Part shown: positions 10,561-22,755 of the stretch, piece by piece
Layout: every line of letters starts with the position of its first letter
How positions within the stretch are numbered: position 1 is the stretch's first letter
Assembly: GCA_028023455.1 (NCBI GenBank)
Contig: JAQFVV010000283.1
Coordinates: forward strand, 1,167,377 to 1,231,376
Direction of reading: 5' to 3'
Source: Epiperipatus broadwayi
Taxonomy: Eukaryota; Onychophora; Udeonychophora; Euonychophora; Peripatidae
DNA length: 64,000 nt
Position numbers and translations under genes: made by a program
Notes under the pieces: generated by a model
The model's input: the letters and a program-made list of their open reading frames with translations, nothing else
Told to the model about the DNA's origin: nothing
Database searches by the model: none

Positions 10561-12344
10561 AACCTTGGTGTGAAAAAATAGGGGTACTGAAAGAAATAAA
10601 AGAAAAAAAAGAAAAAAAATGGTAGGCTTACATTGAATGAAAAGGAGACAAAGGAGAAAAAGTTGCAGATCCAGAAGAAATATATTGAATATGGATATAA
10701 TGATAGAGTATATATATATAGGTTATCAACAAAAAGTGAGAGAGAGAGGGAGGAGCATGCCAGAGCAATAAAAAGAAGGATATTATGTCAGGACCATTTT
10801 GCCATCTTTTAGAAACAGGGCATGTTATGAAACATGAATATATATATATATATATAATTAAAATTACCCCCAATCCAGTTCTTTTAATATTAAGGGTGGA
10901 TGGGAAGTGAATGGATTTGTGGGTAATGTTTAATATTATATATATTGTGTAGTTTTAGTAGTTCTTTACATTTGAGAAGTCTGCTTGTAGCAGTGAAACC
11001 TTTGGTAGTGTTTTAATGTTATTTTTATGCTGGTCTGGTTGAACAACACTCATCATCAGCACTCTTACTCCAAACTATAGATTCATGTCATAAAATTGAT
11101 TTCTCTAGTACCAGGATCATATCCAGATGTGATAATCTCTACCAGTGCAAAATTAGAGAAGCCATTGAGATACTTAAAAGGCCAGATTGTATCAATAAGC
11201 AAGATGATACATGCAAACTTTCTCCTATTTGGAAAGATTTTTTTAAAAAACATTCTTAATTTAACATTTTTTGTTATTGGTGGAACTTTTAACGTTTTTT
11301 TTTTTTTTTCAAATCAGTGATTGTAGCACCTCTACAACCATCTTTCTACCTTTTATCACCCAATGGATGACTTGTATGATCACGTTGAAATGTCAGTATA
11401 TCAATATTTAAAATATTTTAACACGATGAACCTGCAAAAAATGTCTATATATATTAAATGCCATACAAATATGTAATCTGTTAACTTTATTTTTTATTTA
11501 CACCCTCTATAGAAATAATTTTTTTAACCTAAACTCTTATACGTGACAATGTCTATTAAAAAATCAACTAACCTGTTTCAGGACAAATTTTTCTGTAAAT
11601 CAAATCTGGTGTCATCAGAGAATTGAGAGATTAGTTGAGATCACGCCAAACAGAAACTCACTTTTTATTTAAATGATCTTACAATGGTCAATTTGATATT
11701 AAAGTTTGGACTTGAATTTTTATCAGTAATTTAACTAAAGTATTCATCATATCAGTAAGATTATTTTTAAAATGAGTTGGATTATAAGTTCTGCCTTGAA
11801 GTTGACACAAAATAAATTTTAATTAAATTTCCGCTAAAACTCACATTCAAACTTTATTGTCAAATTGAAAATTGTAAGTTTAATTAAATATAAACTGTGT
11901 TGCTATGTTTGAAGTGATCTCAACTAACCTTTTGAGCAGATGGCCATATCAAAATTTGATTGATGAAAATATGTATTCTTGTAAGAAGTTAGATAATTTT
12001 TTTATCAAAAGTTGCCAATCGTAAAATTATATGTTTCTATAAATTTCTATAGAGAGTTAAAAATAGAAAAAACTTGTCTGAAATTTAGAACAAACCAATT
12101 CTATTCTTTAATTCATTTTATTCTTAATTTTTATTAATGTATGAGAGTTGTTTATACCTAACTTACATATATGTAATTTCCACTTAAATTTCATATACAT
12201 TAAGCTATGCATATTTAATATTTATATTCATAAAATGGACTTTTCATTAATATTATGAGATTGTTACAAATAAGGCACTGTCTTTATTCTTTAAATATTA
12301 GTTCGTAATTTCAGACGATTTAACTTATATTTAAATCTGATTAT
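10561..12344. other. AT-rich sequence with (TA)n tracts; no gene recognised
   Basis: TA-rich tracts near 10709-10720 and 10837-10857. Nothing further supported. Confidence 0.5.
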
Positions 12345-12580
12345 AGCTGGACATATTGCTAGAAGAGATAATTATTAGATGGATAGTTTAAATCTTAAAC
12401 TGGATTCCAAAAAGTTGTAAAAGACCTAGAAAGTGACTACATGTGAAATGGAAGTATGAAATAAGAAAGTAGACTGAGATTATGTGGAGAAGAGAGTCTA
12501 GAGATCGGAGAAGATGGATTGAACTTATAGAGCCCTTCTACTTGCTGTGAATTAGTCTAATAATGGTTTTAAATAATGGT
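12345..12580 (+). pseudogene. RTE-like LINE 3' end, decayed
   Basis: 'gctggacatattgctagaag' continues into the coding segment equivalent to 'AGHI.R.D.RW....LNW.P' and 'KRPRK', and ends at 'gaattagtctaataatgg', the counterpart of the 3' end at 56.5 kb. 5'-truncated and with frameshifts. Same family as the copies at 3.8, 14.7, 18.0 and 56.5 kb. Confidence 0.65.
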
Positions 12581-12821
12581 AATGATGTTAATATACAAAT
12601 ATTACTTTCTACAGCTTAAAACGATCAAAATGTCAAAGAATAGGTGATCCTTTCTACTTTTTGGATTATTGCAAGATGATAATTGTTTATACATCATTGT
12701 TCACCTACTTTTCTATCAAAACATCAGTCTCTTTATCAAATTAGTAGCATATACCTATAGACAATTTGATATAAGAAGACTTATGCTTTGATATGAGTAT
12801 CCTACAAAGAGTAATCACTTT

Positions 12822-13031
12822 AGCTCAAGCAAGCTCTTAATTGATAAGTGCGGTAAGAGAAAATATTTAAAATCTCTATCCAGAACATTCATATCACCAG
12901 ACCAATTGGTTTACTTCACTGAGGTTTAGCCATAAGCTCAAAACCAATTTGTTTGGAGTTAGGAATATTCTGGATAGAAATTTTAAATATTTTCTCTTAC
13001 CGCACTTATCAATTAAGAACTTGTTTGAGCT
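12822..13031. repeat. Family D palindrome (foldback), short version
   Basis: Arms of about 62 bp: 'attgataagtgcggtaagag' on the left is the exact complement of 'ctcttaccgcacttatcaat' on the right, and 'tctatccagaa' of 'ttctggataga'. The loop of about 80 bp contains a decayed hammerhead-like segment ('cttcactgaggtttagcc...'). Same family as the large palindrome at 59.0-59.5 kb. Confidence 0.85.
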
Positions 13032-13189
13032 ATTGGTACGCTCTCTGTATTGCATATTTGTAACTACAAGCTTATAAAAGTAATGTCACATTATATATGA
13101 CTTGCTTTTTGATTATTAGTAATCACTTTAATATTTACATTTGCTTTTATTATACTGTATTTGATCGTTTATTTATTGTATAGTGATAA

Positions 13190-13560
13190 TGCTTCTGAAT
13201 TTAATTTTTTTGATTCACGGCTCTTCTTTCACTATATGACTCCAAAAACCTCATGACATGTCCAATTCATTTTTTACTTCTTTTTGCATATTTTTTTTGT
13301 TTTTAATCTTTCTTTACTAATTTCAACATACATCTGTTTATGCCCTGTGTAATCTGTAGTCCCCAAACACTCAAAATTTCCACTCATAAGAATTGGTAAA
13401 ACAAATTTATTTTAAAAAATACCTCTTTAAAAATATAAACTTTTTTAATATGCTATTATTTATTCCATCTAAATTTAACTCCACGATTAATTTTCTATAT
13501 TGCCTTCATTACTATTTTTATAAACGTTAGTAATCTGTTAAAGCATTTACAGTTGCTAAG
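13190..13560 (-). pseudogene. Possible LINE reverse-transcriptase C-terminal fragment, heavily decayed
   Basis: The minus strand gives an 'INRGVKFRWNK'-like string, resembling INHRIKLGWSAF of the 56.7 kb LINE, followed after indels by 'GTTDYTGHKQMYVEISK' and 'NWTCHEVFG'. These order correctly for a LINE thumb region. Many stops. Low certainty. Confidence 0.35.
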
Positions 13561-13564
13561 ATCT

Positions 13565-13915
13565 TTTAATTTTTTATTATCATTCCATCATCAGATTTTC
13601 AATAGGATGGACGGCTGAAGAGTTGGAAGGTGAAGTGGATTGAAGCCTGTCCATAAAAGTATGAAGATTGGCTATCTTAATATAAATCTGAGCAATTATT
13701 GTATATATTTGTAGAGATGATAATCTGAATCAATTGACGGGTGCTGGTTTAGCACGAAATATGTCTATTGGTGATTATTTATCTTTTAGACATATATGTG
13801 GACAAGTGTATCAGTGGCATGAGATAGTATGAAGAGTTGAGGGTCATGTGAGAGTATGAGCTCAGAGTTGAGGGTCATGTGACAGTATGAGCTCAAAATA
13901 ACCTATGTATTACAT
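13565..13915 (+). mobile_element. Family B repeat, single arm
   Basis: Starts at 'attccatcatcagattttca' and follows the right arm of the 7.5 kb palindrome through 'taatataaatctgagca' to a hammerhead-like segment. It ends with a 31 bp tandem duplication ('gagttgagggtcatgtga' repeated at about 13835 and 13867). The tRNA-like tail is absent. Confidence 0.7.
13718..13776 (+). ncRNA. Hammerhead-like motif with perfect stem II, mutated box (family B)
   Basis: Stem II is GTGCT/AGCAC with loop GGTTT, followed by GAAAT and 'atgtc', then TTGG complementary to the upstream CCAA position. The first box has decayed to TTGACGG, so no activity is expected; the copy is valuable for the ancestral stem II. 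Confidence 0.55.
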
Positions 13916-13943
13916 TGCTTGTACAGATATATATATATATATA

Positions 13944-14413
13944 TGACAATAGATGGCATTCTACCAAAAGCACCATCAAGCATAAGTTTGTTTACATAAA
14001 TGTCAGAGCAAGCATTCACTATCCCTAACTTTAGTTCCACCGTCAGATCATGATTTCAAGTTTTAACTTGTGTTTTTTTTGTTTTTCATAAATGTACCTT
14101 TGAGGTCTTTCTTGCAATGATATATATTGCAGAGGCTTCTACTATATGGTGATGCTGAACTGATATCAGACCCATGTAGCTATCTGGCTTGCTATGCTGA
14201 GTTTGAAGACATTATGTGTCTAAAAGATTCACGCTTGCAAGCCAAATAGAAACTGTTTCATAAACACTCAGAATTTGTGTTTAGATCTATTTTTTTATTC
14301 CTGTCCTTCACTGATGATAGCAAATGGTGGAACTAAAGTTAGAGATAGTGAATGCTCGCTCTGACGTTTATGTACGCTTGACGGTGTTTTTGGTAGAACA
14401 CCATCTATTGTCA
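13944..14413. repeat. 470 bp palindromic element with ~90-100 bp terminal inverted repeats (family E)
   Basis: Left arm 13944-14044 ('tgacaatagatggc', 'ctttagttccaccgtc') is the inverse of 14327-14413 ('gtggaactaaagttagagat', 'ccatctattgtca'). It abuts an (AT)n run. Next to the right arm, 'cttcactgatgatagcaaatgg' followed by 'ggaactaaagttagagatag' lines up with the hammerhead-bearing segment of family D, so it may be a diverged relative. Otherwise it would be called a MITE. Confidence 0.7.
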
Positions 14414-14463
14414 GAAATACAAGCATTAGCAAGTTTTAACTTGTGTTTTTTTTGTTTTTCATA
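14057..14463 (+). repeat. Perfect 34 bp direct repeat, one copy inside and one outside the family E element
   Basis: Bases 14057-14090 and 14430-14463 are identical (starting 'caagttttaacttgtg' and ending 'tttttcata'). The first lies just inside the left arm, the second 17 bp outside the right arm. Confidence 0.9.
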
Positions 14464-14679
14464 TGTATATAAAATGTCCGTTAATTAAAACAAAATTGTA
14501 ATTATAATAAAAATAATAAATTTAACATTGATTTTACTTCTTTTTTGCTTTCATAGCTATAGGTTTTGTAATGCTTTCTGAAATTCAAAATCATTATTTC
14601 TTTAAAAAAATAAACATTTTGTATCATTTTTAAAATATTATTTTAAAATTATTAACTATGAAACAAAATTCATTGTTTA

Positions 14680-14910
14680 GATTACGATGAAATTAGTCAT
14701 AGAATTAAATTTGTTTTGAGTGCTTTGGGTAGAAATAACTTAACATTAAAATGAAATATACCTATGTGTTTGAAAAGAAAGGGTTTCAATAAAGTTTTTA
14801 CTTACGGATCTGAGACTTGGACATCTTAATAGAAGATCAATACAGAGACTTCAAACCACTCAAAAAAGTATGGAGAAATCCATGTTAGATGTAACAAGTA
14901 GGGATTGACA
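14680..14910 (+). pseudogene. RTE-like LINE fragment, thumb region, decayed
   Basis: Plus strand reads 'DEISHRIKF', 'ALGRNNLTLK', 'IPMCLKRKGF', 'TYGSETWT', each matching the LINE at 56.8-57.1 kb (IKLGWSAFGRNN, MPMCLKRKVF, TYGSETWTL). Several stops and an internal deletion. A family B tail fragment ('cgtgtttaaatccc') lies just downstream at about 14960-15000. Confidence 0.7.
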
Positions 14911-15204
14911 ATTGAAGCAGTCAATCTTAGCTTAAGATTGAGCTTCATGTTTCCACCTACTAATCCGTGTTTAAATCCCTATTTCCCATCCTTCTCCTTT
15001 TGTCATGTATATATATATTTCATGTATATATTTGAAATGCGCACCTAAATTATAAAATTTAATGTTTCAATAACATGTTTTAAAATTAATTAATTCTTTT
15101 TTATAAATTATTAGTTCTTTTTTATTAAAGTATCATAGGTGCGACTCAAATATATATATAGGAGCAATTACTAACAAAATATTGATTTTTAAATATTTTA
15201 TCAT

Positions 15205-15222
15205 GCATCATTTTTAGCTTTT

Positions 15223-15258
<36 letters not shown>

Positions 15259-15356
15259 TTCATAAAAACGGCCAAAAAAAACCCCCCAACCCCCCCCCAC
15301 CAACCAATTGTTTGGAAGGGGGGTGAGACCTCTCAGCTAACAACGCTTGACAATGC
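15205..15356 (-). mobile_element. tRNA-derived SINE copy with long A-tail and homopolymer-rich body
   Basis: The minus strand starts GTCAAGCGTTGTTAGCTGAG, the 5' end and A box of the SINE family seen at 34.4-36.3 and 40.3 kb, then turns into C/G homopolymer runs ('accccccaacccccccccac' on the plus strand) instead of the anticodon arm and B box. It finishes in a ~37 bp A-tail (T-run at 15220-15257). Confidence 0.55.
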
Positions 15357-16839
15357 TTGTTTTTTTATTATTAAACTATTGTAAAATCCAATATGAAAGA
15401 TGCTACAGTACTTGTCTAAAAATAATTAAAGGGGTTGGAAGCACTATTGTTTTAATCTGGGGTAGGTATTTTTTAATTAAAGTTTTACTTAAAATGGGAT
15501 TAAGATTAGAGACACTTTTGTTAAAAACATGTCAAATCTATTTCTAATCTGGAAATAGATTTGAATTTATTTTTGGACATTATCTTACTGTTGCATCTTC
15601 AAAAACAACCAATAAAGAAAAAGTATAAAATGACTGAATTTTGAGTCATAGATTAGATTAGCTACTATTGAGAGAACTGATTGCTACTAGACACCATGCT
15701 GTTTTGAAATCTAAAAATTATGTAGTAGTGAGTCCACCACCCTTCTCTGGCCCTGTTGGGTCATCATCTTTCATGGCCATACCATCTAACTGCTGCCTGA
15801 AAGAAAGTAAAAGCCTAAAGAAGGAACTCTGGAATGCTTAATAGAAGCTTGCTGTCACCAAGAATTCAATTGGATCCTCAATTTGCCATGCATGAGCCGT
15901 ACTTTGAAAATAGACACTAAATTTGCACAAGGTAACTCTTATGCTACTATTTGAAAATGAATCTAGCCTAACTAATCTCAAATCCTGCTATCAAGATTTC
16001 TAACGTTTGTTCAATTTTCTCTCTTTTAAATAATATGTAATTTGCTTTTAAATAATTTATATAAATTTAATTCTCTCTCATATGCTCTTAACTTTCTTTA
16101 ACTTTGGTGCGGTCATTTATTTATATGTATTTATTATTTGATTTATATATCTGTTATTGATATGCGAATTTCAAAGAATATGATGAGTTGAATTTCTAAA
16201 AATCTTTTTTGTCATTTTTAACTAAACCTTCATGAAAAGATTATTAGCGTCCCCTTTAAATATACATATATACTGCATTATAAATTAATACGTTTGCCAG
16301 ATTGTTTTATGAATCAATATTTTAGGTCCGTTTTTAATATAAAAATTGATTTGTTTAACTCTGGATTTTCTACCCGGGGAAAATCCAGAACTCAAGCTAA
16401 TTAACGCTCTGAAACATTTATTTTATAATTATTTATTAAATTCTGAAAGGGTGACTTATAATTTGTTTTCTATATAACTGCTAATTTTACTTCATTTTTC
16501 ATACTCTTAAAATATCAAATACCATATTTAAATATTCCAGTTATTATAAAAATCATGAAGGTGGGATTGAATTATTTTAAATATCAGAAAAGGGATGAGG
16601 GTAAATCTTAATGTTTTTTTTTTACTAAATAAAATCTTCATGTATATTTTATTAATCTAAATTTTTCTCTCTATATATATATATAACTGCATAGTGATAT
16701 TATTTATATAAATCATAGCATTCAAATAAGGGTCATCTATTTTAAAGCAGTAAATTATATTTCATGCTGTTAGTGACATTTATCATTACTTCATTGCAGA
16801 CATTTGGCCTTATCTTCATGTTTATTTATATGTGCTTCT
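15357..16839. other. AT-rich sequence, no recognised gene
   Basis: A more GC-balanced patch at 15720-15960 has no sustained reading frame on either strand. Short TA runs occur near 16672. Confidence 0.45.
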
Positions 16840-17060
16840 TAATCTGGGGGTTGCGACAAGTTCGAACCCATAGATTTATTTCTCTAAAATACCTCTGGTG
16901 GTGGTGATCCCATAAGTTTGGCACACGCTATGCACATCTACTTTCTTCATATAAAAAGACCTCTGGCAGTGATTCCCTAAGTCTGGCACACACTATGCCC
17001 ATCCTCTTCGTTCTCATCCAGAAGCACGACCATCTCCTTTTAGTTATTTTTGGCTATTAT
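16840..17060 (-). mobile_element. SINE-like repeat with an internal duplicated block
   Basis: 'gggttgcgacaagttcgaac' is, on the minus strand, a GGGTTCGAAC B-box-like string followed by 'ttgtcgcaacccc', as in tRNA-derived SINEs. Two diverged copies of 'acctctggyrgtg..gatyccctaagtytggcacac' lie at about 16891 and 16951. Family identity is not recognised. Confidence 0.4.
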
Positions 17061-18024
17061 GTCAGTACCACAAAACTTCTTATTATTATTATTATTTCTT
17101 TTGCTTATGACCTAATTTTAGTGCTGTAATAATATTAAAATTGCGCTCTGCTCAATATATATAAATGCCGGATATTATTAACTTTATTAAATTTATTTCA
17201 GTCTTATACAATCCCACCATCGTAACTTATTTCTGTATTTAAGAGTATCTATATGCCTTAGGATAAATAAAGCAGTCGTTAAAATAATTTTTCATTAAAT
17301 ATTTTGTCATAGTTTCAAATATAATGTTTTCAAATGTATTTTGTTTATGTTCATGAACTCAATGGCGTTAAAATAGTTTATATCATATGTATAATGAATT
17401 TTGGAATGCTCCTAGAATAATATATGTTAGTCACCATGTTTCTGAATCGTAAATCAAAGCGTTAATGGCAGTATTATGTAATTTTTTTTAATATTCGATT
17501 GGCATCTTAATATTGGACCCACCAAAGATGTGTGCTTATTTATAATATATCATTTAACTAATAAAGAGCATATGAGAAATAATAGCGTGAATGACACTAT
17601 GTAATCATCTACTGTTTGCTCATTCACACACACACTAATGTATATGATTAAGTCATAATGTATAATAATTTGTCATTATATTAAACTAATAATTTTATTG
17701 TCTAACGTATTTGAGTAGTTCGAATTCCTTTTCCTCCACTTCCATACATACAGTTAGTTATGTGTATATATATTTTAGTTTAGTCATAGTTAATAGATGT
17801 CTCATTGTTTTGCTCAGCTTTGCTAGTCGGCCAGATTAAAATTAATTCTCATGTGCCATCACTATTATGTTATTCTTTAGGTGTTTGATCTGGGGCTTAG
17901 AGAGTGGGTTCGAATTCAGCCTGGTCCCTGACCTAAATCTCGGGCTTGACTGGGTTTGAAGTACATTTTGTGAGTTCCAGCTCATGTTAGATGGATAAAC
18001 ATGTTTTGACTGGTACACAATGAA
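17061..18024. other. AT-rich sequence; possible SINE scrap near 17880-17990
   Basis: 'gcttagagagtgggttcgaa' at about 17896 is B-box-like. No A box, tail or repeat partner recognised within the window. Confidence 0.35.
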
Positions 18025-18340
18025 ATCATGGGTAAGAAAACAAATAGATGTCACTAACATCACTGAAAGAATTAAAAGATTGAGGTGGAGTTGGGCTGGA
18101 CATATTGCTAGAACAGATGATAATAGATGGACAGTTGAAATCTTAAACTGTATTCCAAGAGATTTATAAGACCTAGAAAGTAATCACTTGTGAGATGGAT
18201 TGGTGAAATAAGTAAGTGTGCAGGGATGGTATGGAGAAGATAAGTTACAGATAAAGAGAAGACGAACTGAACATGAAGAGACCTTCATTCTTCAGTGGAT
18301 TGATAATGGTTGAGAAAAATGATGCTTAAAAATAATACTA
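18025..18340 (+). pseudogene. RTE-like LINE 3' end, decayed
   Basis: Plus strand carries 'RLRWSWAGHIARTDDNRWT' followed by 'VEILNCIPRDL', matching 'KWSWAGHIVRRDDNRWT' of the 56.5 kb copy, and ends in 'ETFILQWIDNG' at about 18310. Frameshifts lie between these blocks. 5'-truncated. The plus sense is opposite to the copies at 3.8 and 56.5 kb. Confidence 0.75.
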
Positions 18341-19365
18341 CTTTTTTCATTTCTTTTTAAATATTTCACTAATGGGATCTGCTTGCCATACTTTGATATC
18401 TTCTGGCAAAATCTTTCTTGGGTCAAATAAAAACTTATTAAATCTGGTTAAAAAATATTTTCATTGTTTAAATCATTTAACAACTTAGCTGTCTATGACA
18501 TCCTAAATTACATATCTTTCACAATGCTTTGGATTAAATTGCAAAATAGTTTTGACTATCTGTGAGTCTTCTTCAGAACATACCTTCAATCCTTTTATAT
18601 TGTAAAAATTTAATTTTCTCGTTACTGACTATAGATAAATTTTAACACACTGGCCAATACTTTACTTAAATTATAATCTGCAGCTAGAATTAAATATTTA
18701 AGTACAAAACATTTACTACAATTATGAATAGCATAATTTAAACAAGGGTAATGCAAACAGTTCATTTTTAGTCAAATAAATTGTATTCAATATGCATAAA
18801 TGTAGATGATATAAATAATTCCAGATTTTGAAACGTTCTAAATTATCATATTCTGTAATGATAATTATTCTGTATTAATTAGAAAGTCAAATTACAATAA
18901 TGCATTTTATCTTTCAACGATTCATATAATTCTATACATACATGTATTTACAATAAGCATAATAAATAACTAAACTTTCATCTACTACTGTATAATTTTG
19001 ATTCTATCCTGTATTTGTAATATAAACAGCTTCCATATTTTGTAATCCAGAGCAGCCATTTGTTTCAAAGCCAACCATTGGAAATTTGAGCAATTAGTAG
19101 TTGCGCATATCGTTGTGCAATTTGAAGCTCGTACTCAGAGTGTTTTCTAAAATTTAACAGTGATTTACATTAAAAGGAATGTAATTAAGCCTTCATCAGG
19201 CATCTTTAACTTTTTTATTCTCAAACTAAATGTGCAAACATTTACAAAATAGTAATTTTATGAATCCAAGACAATTTCAGTGGTACCCATGGTGAAAAGA
19301 ATTATTTCTTCTCATTTTGGCATCAGGATATCGATTACTAAACTTATAAAAGAGTTATCATTCCT
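18341..19365. other. AT-rich sequence with no recognised feature
   Basis: Nothing supported. Confidence 0.5.
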
Positions 19366-19917
19366 TAGTTTATAATATGAAAATTTCAAACATTTAAAAT
19401 AATGATATGAATTCTGAATATTTACTATAGATAGTTGTAAAAGAAAAAGTATAGAGAAAAAATAAAATAAACAATTTTTCCTCTCTCTTTTTAATAATTT
19501 TAGTTACCTCTTAGTTTTTAACTTTTAAAAACATAATAAAGGTTAAAATAAATATAATTTAAATTAATGTTTATCAGTTTTTTTAAAAAAAGAAAAAAAT
19601 TAGTTTTTAATGTTTTTGTTAAAGAATGTTTTTAATTAATTAAAGTTGATTTTTTTTCCTTTTCTCTTTATCTTTCTAAAACAAATGTAGTGTTTTTTAA
19701 ATTAAACTGTAATTAAAAGATTATCCATTTCTAGTAATTAAAAAGAGAAAAAAATATTACAGAATATTTTTTAATGATTAAGGTATGATTGGAATTTTTA
19801 AATTAATTGCAAAATAAAAAAAATTAAATAATCTTTTTATAAAAATAGAATCAATTAGTCAGTATTTTGTGCTGCCATTTTTAAAATAGTGTATGAGTGG
19901 ATGAATAACAAGATTGG

Positions 19918-21645
19918 ATACTGATTTAGAATGCCCTCATGGCCATTTTGAATTTTAAGGACTGCCCAAAACTATCGCTGACATATCCAAGTTGATAAAT
20001 GGCATCAATAATCCACATGTGATTATGATGACTATCCATTACAAAATTGCACTTTACATCAATAATTAACAAAATTAAGGTGCAAATTTCATACAACTAT
20101 GCTTGATAAATGCAAAAGGTGGGAGAAATGAATAAATTTTGAAATACTAAAAGCTTATAATTTCTAAAATATGAATTTAAAATACTTAAACAGAAAAAGT
20201 AAAGGAAAAAATAATGGACTTGTATATTAATTAAAAACCACATGTTCAATTTATATAAAATTAATCAAGCCATAATTTTAAAATACTTAAAGGTTCTAAA
20301 ATGCAAATTGTGTTACAGTATAGGCCCACAACCACATGTAGAAATCATGTAAATTTTGAATAAATGTAGAAACAACTGCTGAAGCATATTAATTCTATAA
20401 TTAATAATAAATTGTATTTTATTTTAACATTAATCAAAAGAATAATTGTCTAAAGCAAAGAATATTAATTTTATAATTAATAAAAAATTAATAAATCAGA
20501 TTTTTTCTTACCACAGTGAGTAATGTTGTATGCTTAATTTCTCACATATCATTATTTTCTGGAAGATGGCTAAAAAGAATCTAAATGATAGATTTATTCA
20601 TTAAATTTTTCAAAGATGCTAATGCTATCTACTGACAATGAAAAGATTAGTGTTTATTTATTTAAAATCCAATACCTGTTTTATATTTGAAATAATAAAA
20701 TTTATATTAAAATCTGTAAATATTTTTTAAACATATTTATGTGTTCATTTGTTGGTGGTAAAAGTCATTTCAATATTAATAAATAGAAAATTGTGTAAAT
20801 AGATATATAGATTTGTATCAATTTCAAGACCCCATAAAAACCTTGCATGATCAAGTGTAGATCCAATATCCACATCAGCAGATGAAATGTGAACAACACT
20901 ATTTTTATCTCCATTTTATTTTTCTAACTACATGGAACAAAGGAATCATGCATCATAAATTTCTATCTGGTAAGAAAAAATCCTATTAATTGTAAAATTA
21001 TATTGTAATTGATCAATTTTACATTATTTCTACATGTGATTATGGATATATATTGTAACATATTTTAGAACTTATAAGCTTTTAGTTTTTCAAAATTAGA
21101 AGCTTGGTTTGATCAGACTTCTCATTGTGATTCTTCCCACTCCCCGCATATTTTGCACCATAATTATTGTAATAAAATTTATATTTTAGAAGTTATAATC
21201 TTTTAGTATTTCAAAATTATAAACTTGATTTGAAGAATTTTATGCTATTTCAACATGTGATTATAGGCATATATTGTAATAAAATTCACATTTTAGAAGT
21301 TATAAGGTTTTATATTTCAAAATTATAAGCTTGGTTTAAGCAGACCTGCAATTTTGGATAATATTTTGTATTATCGAAAACATCCTTTCCTCTTCCCATA
21401 TACTTCAGTGCTTTGCATCATCATTATTGTAATAATATTAATATTTTAGATGGAATAAGCTTTTCGAAATTAAGCCTGCTCTCACTGCCATTTTGACTTT
21501 TGAGGACCACCCAAAACTCCTGCGCACACACCCAAGTGACCCTATGTGGATTATCCATTGTCATTTATCATTAGGATGTATAAGCATTGGTTTTAGCTAG
21601 TTTTTAGAATTCAAAATGGTGGAGAGCATATTTTAAATCAGCACC
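19918..21645. mobile_element. ~1.73 kb terminal-inverted-repeat element (non-coding)
   Basis: Left end 'ctgatttagaatgccctc' with 'ggccattttgaatt' is the inverse of right end 'aattcaaaatggtggagagc' with 'attttaaatcag'. It is missing from the paralogous position near 24195, which supports insertion. Internally, about four degenerate ~120 bp units ('ttttagaagttataagctttta', 'tttcaaaattataagctt') lie at 21050-21470, with inverted relatives near 20140-20330. A second copy of the terminal motif lies at 21475-21520. No transposase frame; probably a non-autonomous DNA transposon. Confidence 0.6.
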
Positions 21646-22329
21646 CAAGATTGTTCAAAAATGATAGAGGTGAGGATAAGGTAAGTAGACTTAATATCTA
21701 GTTAGTATTAGACATTCGTGATTCAGGTATTGAGGAAAATAACAGTAGGAGCTTAACTTTTTGAGAAAACAGTGAGAAGTTAATTTTAAGCTGACTGCTT
21801 GGTTAAAAAAGATATTATTTTAAATGAAGTTGAAAAAAATTATCTGCTTACATTAGCTAGAATCTGAGCAAAAAAAAATGTAGAAAAATACACCTGGGAG
21901 AGATTTACAATGAGACTTGTGTATCAATCCAAAAACATGCCTCAGTCTGTACTTACCTGATGTAGAAATCTGTTTTCATCTGAAAATTATTATTAGAAAT
22001 TTAAAACTTAAAGCTACAAAAAAAATTAATATAAGAATTTTTAATGGAAATAGTGGATAAAGAAAACTAGTGCCAACTTCTCAGAAAATTATTCTTCTAA
22101 CTTTAAATAGAACATATAAAAAAAAGAAAAAAATTTTAAGTCACTAAAACTATAAATACAAAAGACTAAAATAATAAAGTCCATATTAATAATATATTGC
22201 AGTATGTACATCTACATTTTCAAATATTTTTTGGTAATATAAGTAATAATTGACAGTAATAAATAATTTTGATTTATGTTATTGGTTATTGTTTTTGAAC
22301 CATATTTTATTTACTTTATCTTCCCAAAA

Positions 22330-22755
22330 TACCCAAGAGCATCACATGATCATCATTTCTTATGCTTGCTCATAACTGTTATTAAAAGAGGCAAAAAACT
22401 CTCCATAGAGTAGTGTCACTCAGTGCAAGCCAGAGTAATCAATGGATGCCAGAAGGCTTGTGCATAAAATCCCTATCTAATGCCTATTCATCCAATATCC
22501 CCAGACAGGTTTCTAGCTTGAGGATTTCATCAGTGAGGAGCCTTGGATCTGAGAGCACTGCACCTTGTGGCTTTCATGAGTAAGGAGACTTGGATCTGAG
22601 AGCACTGCATCTAGATCTTAGCTATAAACTGGTCTAGGAATATTGTATGAGTAGGCACTAGATATGGATTTTAATGCACAAGCCTTCTGGCATCCATTGT
22701 TTATTCTGGCTTGCACAGAGTGGCACTACTGTATGGAGAGTTATGCCTGTTTTAA
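22330..22755. mobile_element. Family A repeat, essentially full-length palindrome
   Basis: Outer segment 'catcacatgatcatcatttc', left arm, duplicated centre ('ttggatctgagagcactgca' occurs at 22542 and 22589) and right arm back to 'gagttatgcc'. The paralogous site near 25365 in the second segmental copy lacks it. The left arm contains a minus-strand hammerhead-like motif; in the right arm the box region is missing and only 'aaactggtctaggaatattg' remains. Confidence 0.8.
22489..22551 (-). ncRNA. Hammerhead-ribozyme-like motif (family A, left arm)
   Basis: Minus strand: ATCCAA...TTGGAT outer stem, CTCCTCA with TGGGGA inner stem, intact CTGATGA and GAAAC, and mini stem III AC-CT-GT followed by C. 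Stem II is weakened (AATC against AGCT). Confidence 0.65.
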
